Part shown: in pieces, positions 55,078-64,000 of the stretch
Layout of the letters: each line of letters begins with the position of its first letter
How positions within the stretch are numbered: the stretch's first letter is position 1
Assembly: GCF_964355755.1 (NCBI RefSeq)
Contig: NC_092676.1
Coordinates: 28,378,288 to 28,442,287, forward strand
Direction of reading: 5' to 3'
Source: Antedon mediterranea
Lineage: Eukaryota; Echinodermata; Crinoidea; Comatulida; Antedonidae
DNA length: 64,000 nucleotides
The notes under the pieces: model-generated
The model's input: the letters and a program-made list of their open reading frames with translations, nothing else
What the model was told of the DNA's origin: nothing
Database searches by the model: none
Program-made: the position numbers and the translations under genes

Positions 55078-57438
55078 ATGGCAGCGCCCATGATCGCATT
55101 AAATAATCTCTTGGCTTCGGGCCAATATTCCTCAATTTTAAGCGTTATTAAAGGTTTTCGAAATGGAGTTGTGTAAGTAAAAACTGTTTTTTAGATTTAC
55201 ATATAACATTTGTGATGTTTTTTTTTTAATTAAGTGCCTCAAAATTGCAATCTTTTAACTAGGCCTATCAGGTTGAGTCAGCAGACGGGGGAGAGTAGGG
55301 TCACAGTGCATTTCGGCCGCCAATCATTTCGGCCGCCGGTTATGGAACGATCAAATTCTTGAAACTCCAAAAAGGACAAAATATAGCATGATCATTTCGG
55401 CCGCCAGGTATGGCGCGCCAAATTGAAATAGCCAGAAATAACTGTACAGTACTACAGTGCAAAAAATAACTTTACCAAGTCTATGGAACGCCACAGAGAA
55501 CTATGATCATTTAAACCAGAGATCAGTTGTGCAATGGGCTAAATACATTTTTTTTGCCGTAGATTTAAAGTTATATTACGGTATTTTACCATCTGAATAT
55601 TTTGGTCAAAATAAATATTGATTAAATGTTTATTTATATTTTTATTTTACAGGTCCTGAAGATGCGCGTGCTTTGTAAAAATGTTTATTTATGAATATAA
55701 TAAATGTAAAACATACAAATAAGTGTGACTGGCACATAAAAAAAAACCTCCTTGGCAAAGTGCACGCCATAAATTATGGCATAAATATCGCTGCTGTTTT
55801 TCTGGAATTGAAGACCGCCGATTCGGCTTAATAATACAGTGTTTAGTAAAAATAACATTTTAAACACACATGGCGTGTCATACATATTCAAGAATAATTA
55901 CAATTCTGGCGGCCGAAATGAACAATACATATTTTGTCTTTTTTGGCGTTTCATGAATTTGGCAATTCCCTAACCGGCGGCCGAAATGACTGGCGGCCGA
56001 AATGATCAGACACCGAGAGTAGCAACAAATTAGGCTATTTATGCTTCTGGTGTAGGTCTAGTCTGCCTTTGCCGAGGGCTAGGAATTCTCGTATAAGTAG
56101 GCCATGATTCCCTATCAATGTAGAGTAGAATTAGTTATGAAACTAGATAATAGGCTTGTAAAGAATGCCTAGACTAGCCTAGTCTAGGCTAGACAATTAT
56201 TGCCTATTTAGTAAAGTATTATTTTATTATGATATAAATAATTAATATTAAATTAATATATTTAAATATGACTGGTTGGTAGTTAAGTATACCTACTGAA
56301 AGACTAAAGAAGTAACTAAAATGCTGATATTGTCTTTATTTTTCAGTTATGGTGCTAAGATACGATTTCCACATGCCTTGGTTATGACTTTTTTATTCAA
56401 GAGAGGCCCGTAAGTATATTGGAATAATAAATTAGAAGATGCAAATATTTATTACACAAAGGTGTATTAATGTGGTATTGATCCTGTTAAATTCTAAATA
56501 AAAATCGTTAATATAGTGCATTAAACTTTCTTTTTTTTACAGATTGCTAGACAAAATAAGAGGAATACTACGAGCGACCTACACCCACTCAAGAAATCTG
56601 TCATATTTTGTTTTCATATACAAAGCGTTAACAAGTGTGTTCCGTCGAATTGAAGAAAAAGAAAGAGAGAGTCATTCATTCATAGCAGCATGTATTGGTG
56701 GTTATTTGGTGTTTGGTGAAAATAATAATATTAATAGTCAGGTAAGACACTAAAGCTCTGTCTACACTATCCAAATTTATGCGACAACAAAATGTGATGT
56801 GCCCATATATGGACATGATGTCACTACCATATTTGGGCACATCACACTTTTGGATTTGCTTACTTACTCCTCCATTCCTCGACACAGTTTTGGTGGTCCA
56901 GGCGACAACCTACAACACATCAATGCATAGGTGGTCGTTGCAAATTGAAACCTTCCTAAAGCTCTGTCTTCACTATCAAACTAGTTTGACAAAAAAGGTG
57001 ATGTGGCCAAATATTAGTGGTGATATGCTCAAATATGGTAGTGATATGACATCATCATGTCAATATTGGCAAATCAATTTTGTGTCACATAAAGTTTGAT
57101 AGTGTAGACCGAGATCAAGATCCTTAACAATCTTTTAAAATGCAATATATTTATTAATAATTTCATAAATTCATTTTCAGATAAACATGTACCTGTTGTC
57201 AAGGATTATCTTTGGACTTTGTCGATTACTAGTAAAGAAGGAAGTAGTGAAGCCACCCCGTCGTGACCCCTTCCCCATGTTTGCTATGTTAGTATGGGGT
57301 ATTGTGTTATGGCTGTTTGAGTATCACCAGGAGGTCTTACAACCATCTCTACAGAATTCAATGACATATCTGTACCATGATTCTAACACCTGGCATAATA
57401 TATGGGACTTTATCATTTACAACAAACCTTCTAAATAA
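55078..57438 (+). CDS. PXMP4: Peroxisomal membrane protein 4 (PMP24)
   Basis: Four coding exons: 55078-55172, 56347-56409, 56543-56741, 57181-57438, giving 204 residues (the human protein has 212). Start ATG is followed by MAAPMIALNNLL. Strong matches to PXMP4 are VIKGFRNGVVYGAKIRFPHA, LVMTFLFKRG, ILRATYTHSRNL, GGYLVFGENNNINSQINMYL, VWGIVLWLFEYH, LQPSLQNSMTYLYHDSN and the end FIIYNKPSK. It belongs to the Tim17/Tim22/Tim23/PMP24 family and is an integral protein of the peroxisome membrane whose exact transport role is not settled. Intron 1 carries a 720-bp MITE and intron 3 carries AAGCTCTG-type MITEs. It converges with the PLEKHF gene. Confidence 0.95.
55299..56022. mobile_element. Inverted-repeat element built on the word ATTTCGGCCGCC
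   Basis: Left end: gcatttcggccgccaatcat then ttcggccgccggtta. Right end: the reverse complement (taaccggcggccgaaatgac, then tggcggccgaaatgatc). The word occurs three times at each side (near 55310, 55327, 55392 and near 55908, 55975, 55993). Inverted similarity continues inward through the aaaaggacaaaatat / atattttgtcttttt stretches. It is noncoding and lies in PXMP4 intron 1. Confidence 0.8.
56752..57115. mobile_element. AAGCTCTG-type MITEs in PXMP4 intron 3
   Basis: A left-end half (56752-56850, through gggcacatcacacttttgg) is followed by unrelated sequence. A full copy follows at 56959-57115, with aaagctctgtcttcactatc at the left and gatagtgtagaccgagatc at the right. Confidence 0.8.
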
Positions 57439-60105
57439 AAAACCATTAATTACACTGGAAGCGATAAGCTAAATATTCTGGAGGTGCAGGCTGGATAACG
57501 TTTTTAAACTGCTACTGTACAAAATCCCTACTGTGGGGGACTCCTTTGGGACCCAGCAGTGTCCTCTTAATTGGGGTTGATCATAGTCGTAAAATATATA
57601 TATTATTGCATCTTGTTTGTTTCAAGCAAAAGTGTCCCAAAGGAAGTGTTCTACTGTACAATTTGGAGATTATAAATTTTCGGACCAGTTGATAATAAAA
57701 AATTGGTAATAAAATAGATCATTTAGAAATATATTTAATATTGTAAATTAGCATATTTTTAATAATTTTGTATACACTGGTTCAATGTACTGTACTATTA
57801 TATATTCATGTAGTTGATAGTCAACACAATTTGTATTTTGATGTAAAAATATTCTTGATTAAATTTTTCTTGTCAATCTGATTACAATCTGTCAGTTCAT
57901 GCTAAAGCTCTGTCTACACTATCGAACTAGTTTCACAAAAATATGAAATCACATTTTTGTGATACGTAAAGTGTAGACAAGGGTTTACAAATGCATCTTA
58001 TTATGTCACATTTTATGCACACAGGGTGCAGCTCTTCCACCATACAAAACACCGGTGTTGAAGTCCTCGTGTGTGTAAACTTCAGAATTTTGCAAGGGAA
58101 TGTGATAAAAATACGTACCTCTAAAAACCACCACTAAAGAACTAGAATTAAAATCCTTTTGGTCAACTTTATTTTGAATGTTTATCTTTGCTTTCAATTG
58201 TATGCATGCAATTATGAGACAAAGAAAAGCTTATTTCAACAAATATAATATAATGTAATACAGTATACACAACCTTGAATACTAGTTCTATGTGTTTTAA
58301 CAAATGTAGTAATAACTATTATGATTTTACACAATTAGTTTTAACAATTAGTGATAATACCTCCAACCAATTTCCTCAATATTTTTAAATATAATTTTGC
58401 TACATTGAAGTTCTTTCTACTCTTGAATAGGGTTTGATTTCAGTCCTGGCAGGATGGTTCCTCTACCCTTTTATACCTTTCAGTATAACTAAGAGTTGGC
58501 AGGTGTACACTTTTCAAATAGTGGCATGTTCCTTTGGAGTATACATCCCATTCAATGAGAGGAAAGCATCCAGGGTACAGACATGTTTTGAACTCTGACC
58601 TCATCACACCTCTTGCTATATCATGACTAGTAGTTTAAAATATAGTATGTATGTATTACTCTTTCACTTGCTTAATGTATTATAGATTTGCATGCACTCC
58701 TATCTATTCATGCATAGTTGTGTTGAACCGCTCGACCAAAAACACCTTGCTATTTATAATATATAAAACATTTCATACTCTTATTCTAGCACTATTTAAA
58801 CTGAAAATGTGTCAACAAAATTGATTAAAAGTTATAAATTTAAAGCTAGGCATTGGTTACCCTTGCAATTTCAACAGAGTGTGCAACCCTGGGAAATCAG
58901 GTGTTACATAGTCACTACCAATTAGCAACAGTATTTGACTGTTAAACTCAACTTCAAATAAACACGTTTTAATTGCAAGAGTTGACAGCAGCCTAGTTTA
59001 AACTCATGAATTCAGTTTCTTTAATATATATAATTATCCCTTTCACATTTTAAACAATTTAACCCAAAATCAACCTAAATAAAATAATAAATTTAGTAAG
59101 CTAAAACAAATTGTGATTTAAAATTATTGACAACATCTTATAAGCCCCTAAAAACCATTTGTCCCAGGGTGACCGATTTTAAGAGCGGTTGTACTTGACT
59201 GTATAATATGCTAAAATTGGTTGGCTTAAAACTTCAGATTTCCTTGTTGCGGTAAACCACAATTTGTTTACTAATTCTTCCCCATGTAAACAAACATTTA
59301 ATGCAAAAATATATTCTAACAGGTTTCACCAATTATATCATACAAACATAAAATTGATCAAATACATTATGAAATAATATTTTAATTATAATAAATAACA
59401 TTTTTACTACTAAATATTGTATAATTATTATTCTAAACAATTATAGATATTGCCTTTAGGAATAATGTTTACAAAAAAAGAAATAGGACTAAATAATGAC
59501 GATCTAAACATCTATTAACAAAGAAATTAATTCAGAAAATATTTTAATAACCCAAACAGTTTGTACAGTAAATGAAACCACTCAGAAACTGAGTGAAGTA
59601 CTTGGCAAAGTATATATTCAGAGATAGAGGCCTCACTGCTTATATTTCAGCCCATGTTAAAAGAATACAGATTGTTCTTTTTCCTATTTGTAAAGAACCA
59701 ATTTTCTTTAAATAAGCATGTTCTGTATTAAAGTATATACCTATTTGCACGGGAATATTCAAGATGAAAACTTGAAAATTGTGAATGCTATTGTGCTAAC
59801 AAACAAACAAAGCAAGTACTATACTGTACCGTATTAAAGTGACTGTTGTGCAATTTTATGGTGTTAATTTTTATACAATGCACTAAAATAGTCAATTCTT
59901 TTTAGTCTGAGAAAAGTCTATAAAACAAAACCCAAATCAAAATAATTATAATATAATAATTGTAAAAATGTGTATGTTGAACCACATTATTTTTGTTATA
60001 CATTTTTATACAAAAGAGGTAATAGAACTTTGTTTTATCAGAGTTTGTACAAGCACCCTTGTATTCATTTTGCACCCACTTAAAAAATATAAATTGAAGT
60101 AAAAC

Positions 60106-60450
60106 TGGGGAATAGGCATAGGGAGTAGCTCTGGGAAGCGACCATAGGGAGTGACCCTGAGAAGTAGGGATAGGTATTTGCCCTAATAAGCGGGAATTTT
60201 GTATTTTCCCTGGGAAGTGACCATAGGGAATAGATCTGGTAAGTGACTATTGGGTGTAGACCTGGGAAGTGACTGTAGGTATTTGCCCTGGGAAGTGACT
60301 GTAGGTATTTGCCCTGGGAAGTGACTGTAAGTATTTGTCCTGGGAAGTGACTATAGGGAGTAGCCCTGAGAAGTGGGCACAGGTATTTGCCCTGGGAAGT
60401 GACCACAGGGAGTAGACCTGGGAAGTGACCGTAATGAGTAGCCCTGGGAA
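60106..60450. repeat. Minisatellite, unit about 30 bp
   Basis: Roughly twelve diverged units of the type ccctgggaagtgactgtagg then tatttg, or ccctgggaagtgaccatagg then gagtag. An open minus-strand frame across it is a by-product of the repeat. Confidence 0.85.
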
Positions 60451-61244
60451 AGCAGATAAGACTCATGCAAACCGTGCTTGCATACAAATGTATACAAATA
60501 TTTGAGTACAATTTTTGGATATGACAAACATTTTAACACTCCAAATGTCCTTAATGGTTAAACAATAATACATTTACTTATACTAAGTAAAATTATTTCC
60601 ACATTAAGTAGTACGCAGTAAATTCTACATATTTTTTGTTCCTTTGAATGAAATACTTAAAAAGAATACAAGATCAAATGTAAATAATTTTAAGGAAATA
60701 TATACGTTTTAAGTATGACTAAATATTTCATTTTGTCCGTTGAACTAACATTATCAAACCTTATTAAACATTCCATTAAAAGTAGGAGAAATTTGAATAT
60801 GCTTACAACAGGAAGACACTTGTTTTAAAGTTTGTGAACTTGCAATTTCTAGTACAAAATCTTAAATATAGTATATAATAAAAGTAAGGCAATGCAAGTA
60901 ACAACTGTTAACATCGTGGCTGAGATTACTATACTAATCCCAGATGGTGCATACTAAAATAGTGTTGTCATATGTTTGTGTCAAGCTTACCACACTTAAG
61001 CACAAAGCTTAATGCAAACACATGAACATTGCTTAAGTATGTGCCAATCCGTGTATGTGTTTCCTTTTAAAATGTATTTTCTTGAGATACATGGTTTTTA
61101 CATTTTTTAACAATCTTTAAACGTTCTTCTGTCATTGGCCTTCATTATTAGTGCCCTCGTAGAAAGTTGGCTAAAATTAAAAAAACAAATTATATTAATT
61201 ATTATATTATTACTCTATACCTACAAAGGAGCATTTTATTACAT

Positions 61245-61465
61245 CATAAACTGAAGAAAGCAGGGACAAACATTGATGATGATGTCATGATGACATAAAC
61301 TGAAGAAAGCAGGGACAAACATTGATGATGATGTCATGACATCATAAACTGAAGAAAGCAGGGACAAACATTGATGATGATGTCATGATGACATAAACTG
61401 AAGAAAGCAGGGACAAACATTGATGATGATGTCATGATGACATAAACTGAAGACCGCATGTGCAA
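61245..61465. repeat. 49-bp tandem repeat, about 4.5 units
   Basis: Unit cataaactgaagaaagcagg, then gacaaacattgatgatgatg and tcatgatga. The last unit is diverged (gaccgcatgtgcaaacattg). Confidence 0.9.
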
Positions 61466-61621
61466 ACATTGATTGCAGGTATTCATTCATCTCTTTATTT
61501 TAAAATATCATATTAAAATTAGGCTTGGTGGAAGGCCTAAAGTATGTTAGATTTAGGACAGGATGAAACTTTTTTTATGGTGGAGTCCCCGCCCAAAAGC
61601 CCCACCCACCACAATGTTATC

Positions 61622-63877
61622 CTATACCTGTTGAATTTCTGTTGAATTTTCCTGTTCATCTTCCATGTCATCGTCGTCATCTTCAGATGAGTCATGATCA
61701 AGAATGGGCTCACTTGCTGCTTTGCTACCTAAAAAACAGAGAGAATGTCGATGCATGTTGAGAGAACAGTTTTACAACATTGCTTGTTCAGATTGAGTTT
61801 AGCCTTTACATGAAATGTAAACTATGTAATTACTGACTCAGGGGTGCATCAATGAACAATGGTGTGTCAATGTCCATCACTTTACCACTTTCCCACTTTA
61901 ACCTACCTGTCTTATGGGCTAGTGAAATGTTACCACCTGTTCTAACCACCTGCACCATTTATATGCAATTTGTTAATGTTAGGTCAGTCTCATAAGAACT
62001 ACAGCTGTAGTAGCCCAGTCGTAACCAACATAAATCAAGGGAAAAATCAAAGGATGCTAAAGAAAGCCAAAGTAAATTGTTATGCTCAGTAAAGTTAAAT
62101 AGGTCAAAGGTTAAAGTAACATACCAGCTGGTGGATTAACAGCATCCATTTGTGAGGCCTTCCCTGTTGATAGTTGATCATAGCATGTGTCGCATACACG
62201 CAGGGGTCGAGATGATTGAGTCGGCAACAAAAACTTTTTAGTAGAACATGTACCACAAACTACACGTCCACATTTCCTACAATGGTGCTGCAATACACAA
62301 AGTTGTAATTATTATTAGGGCGATCACATTGAAGGATCTGCTGATCAAAAACCAATCTCACAGCCTTAAGCTCTGTCTACACTATCAAACTAGTTTGACA
62401 AAAAAAGTATGATGTGCCTAAATATTGTAGTGATATTGCCAAATATGGTAGTGATATGACATATGAGCGGTTAAGACAGTGGAACCGTAATTACGTAGCC
62501 ATAACATCGGCATGGGTTCGAGGCTCACTCACTCCATGGTTCTGGTGGTAGAACGAGTCTTCTCGGATAAGGACTATAAACCGTAGGTCCAGTGTACACA
62601 TCTAGCTCGTGTGCACTTTAAAGAACCTAGTACATCTTTCGAGACGAGTAGGGGGTTACCCCGGTGTGTTAGTACATCACAGCCACTGATCACCAACTGG
62701 GCCCTCTGGGAGACCAGTCTTTGACTGAAGAGGTTACCCAGTATAAATATATATTTCAATTTAATCAATTTCAATCATCTTGTCCATATATGGGCACATC
62801 ACATTGTCACGTCAAGTTTGTACAGTAGGTCAAAGGTTTTTAGGGAGATCGCATTGCTGATCAAAAACTAATCTCACCCAGCCTTATAGTCTGCTCAGAT
62901 AAAGATATATTTTGCAATGCAGCTGTATATAGCATTTTTAGCAGACTTACACATTTCAAAACATGTTACTAAACTGAGTAACACATGAGCTGTTTAGCTA
63001 TTAGATACCTAATAAGTAATAGCCATTTCAAGAAATCAACATTAATACCACAATTGATGGTACTGCAAAGGCAAATATGTAATATTCAATAAAAACACAC
63101 AATGTAGTTAATATAGTATAATAGTAATTTAGCTGCATTTAGGCAATGCTTTACTTACTCGTCGATTCAGTGTTGTAAACTTTGTCTTATCACAGTTCAT
63201 ACACGACGAAGCATCTTGATCAGGAACCCAAACAGGACATAAATCTGTAGCTGGCTTCTTCCCACCTTAAACAATAAATTAGTAATGCTATTTATACAAG
63301 TAACATAATCTTGTAAGGCAGACATAAACACCTCTATGTGATGTGTAATCATAGCTGAGTGGCTAAGTATGCATTGTTTAAGCCATATATACTAAATATA
63401 CACATTCCTATGTTTTGAGTCATGGTTTTTGACCTGATAATATATAGATATATATTTAGGTTTAAGTTAGGTAATAGTTATTATTGTATTACAAAAGCAT
63501 CAAGTTGTTTCTATTTATGAGCTGGTTAGATGGTCTAAAGCTCTGTCTACACTATCAAACTTTATGTGACAAAAACATGTGATGTGCCCATATATGGACA
63601 TGATGATGTCACATCACTACCATATTTAGGCACATCACGATTTTTAGTCAAACTAGTTTGATAGTGTAGATAGAGCTTAACAATAGGTTACATTGAGTGG
63701 AAACAAACTATGCTGACTGCCCCCACCAACCTGCTATATCAATCAACTTACTTTTAACTATAAGATCTGAAATACATTTATTGATGTGTGCCATCCATTC
63801 AGATTTTTCTGTGGCTGTTGCAGCGTACACTGAGAATGATTTATTAGTACTAATAATCTGCCAACCGTTCCTCTGAT
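61622..63877 (-). CDS. PLEKHF2-like: PLEKHF1/2 (phafin) PH-FYVE protein, 3' exons only
   Basis: Four minus-strand exons: 63752-63877, 63159-63265, 62125-62287, 61622-61728, all in frame. Exon order gives the end of the PH domain (DQRNGWQIISTNKSFSVYAA, TATEKSEWMAHINKCISDL), then the FYVE finger with its three signature motifs: WVPD with CMNC, RRHHCRKCGRVVCGTC, and LRVCDTCYD. An acidic tail (SSEDDDDDMEDEQ) ends at EIQQV. The vertebrate phafins end in an Asp/Ser run as well. FYVE domains bind PI3P on endosomes, and phafins act in endosome fusion and autophagy. The start and most of the PH domain lie beyond 64000. The end CAG|gtatag could also be a donor, so a further exon is not excluded. Confidence 0.92.
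62367..62817. mobile_element. AAGCTCTG-type MITE interrupted by SINE A
   Basis: Left part 62367-62465 (ttaagctctgtctacactat ... gtagtgatatgacat). The right part resumes near 62777 with catcttgtccatatatgggc then acatcacat. In the copy at 56959 the same two parts are contiguous. Confidence 0.8.
62463..62770 (+). mobile_element. tRNA-derived SINE, family A
   Basis: Head gagcggttaagacagtgga (A-box region) and gggttcgaggctc (B-box). The body shares tggttctggtggtagaacga, ttctcggataaggactataa and agtagggggttaccccggtg with the copy at 3250-3590. The tail is tttcaatttaatcaatttca. It lies in an intron of the PLEKHF gene, antisense to it. Confidence 0.8.
63536..63679. mobile_element. AAGCTCTG-type MITE, complete copy
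   Basis: Both ends are intact: taaagctctgtctacactat, then caaactttatgtgac, and tttgatagtgtag then atagagctta. The core gatgtgcccatatatggaca and its near-mirror ccatatttaggcacatcac make it palindromic at large scale. It sits in a PLEKHF intron. Confidence 0.85.
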
Positions 63878-64000
63878 CTGTAAACAAACATAAACAATCG
63901 TCCATCTTTTAATTTCTATTTGTTACAAATTAATTTGATTGGGATTTTACTGGCTTTCAGCACTTATGTATAATATGCATTTGGACAATTGCTTTTAAAG

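Larger units (their letters stand above)
57439..61621. other. Convergent intergenic region between PXMP4 and PLEKHF
   Basis: About 4.2 kb, no gene seen. It holds an AAGCTCTG-type MITE remnant at 57904-57985, a minisatellite at 60106-60450 and a 49-bp tandem repeat at 61245-61465. 3' UTRs of both genes probably reach into it, but no end can be fixed. Confidence 0.5.

Noticed and set aside
60080-60539. 143-codon minus-strand frame with repeated SLPRANTYSHFPG-like words
   Set aside because: It lies wholly in a 30-bp minisatellite between two convergent genes, and the repetition explains the open frame.
62480-62545. Functional tRNA gene on the plus strand
   Set aside because: It is the head of SINE A. 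Stems are not intact, and the body and tail follow.

Overview
This is a eukaryotic, AT-rich and repeat-rich window, most likely from a marine invertebrate deuterostome. Echinoderm is my best guess and crinoid is plausible. The reasons are spliced genes with GT-AG introns, clear orthologues of animal genes (SIKE1/FGFR1OP2, a tetraspanin, ARHGEF39, PXMP4, PLEKHF1/2), frequent 'taggccta' words, and many short inverted-repeat transposons plus tRNA-derived SINEs. No species can be fixed from sequence reading alone.

The left part (1 to about 28 kb) is a decayed tandem array of two gene families that I do not recognise as a named system. Family 1 encodes a type I membrane protein of about 345 residues: signal peptide, two immunoglobulin-like domains, one transmembrane helix and a short tyrosine-containing tail, all in one exon. 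Two full copies (16881-17915, 25588-26628) and four broken copies (1742, 13452, 15783, 18999) are present. Family 2 encodes a soluble protein with an endonuclease/exonuclease/phosphatase (EEP, DNase I-like) fold. One copy keeps most catalytic positions (21678-22451), one has lost nearly all of them (11275-12005), and two are remnants (about 520-935, 3975-4100). The two families alternate on the + strand. Their flanking sequences are duplicated with them, so the array grew by segmental duplication. It is broken up by a hAT-like foldback element (5988-7099), a damaged Ty3/gypsy element (about 7226-11138), SINEs and LINE pieces.

The middle part (28-44 kb) is mostly mobile DNA. It holds a long CR1/L2-like LINE with one frameshift and a 1-kb terminal-inverted-repeat element inside its ORF1, a second nested LINE, tandem repeats, and a 1552-bp inverted-repeat element with a 4-bp target duplication. 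A SIKE1/FGFR1OP2-family gene lies on the minus strand (34416-36209). Its last exon runs into sequence that looks like the upstream flank of an Ig-array gene.

The right part (44-64 kb) is ordinary gene space. It has a tetraspanin (+), an ARHGEF39-like RhoGEF (+) with a TP-rich N-terminal extension and a C-terminal CaaX box, the peroxisomal membrane protein PXMP4 (+), and the 3' exons of a PLEKHF1/2 (phafin) gene (-) that continues past the window end. Introns here are peppered with copies of one small MITE whose ends read AAGCTCTGTCTACACTATC.
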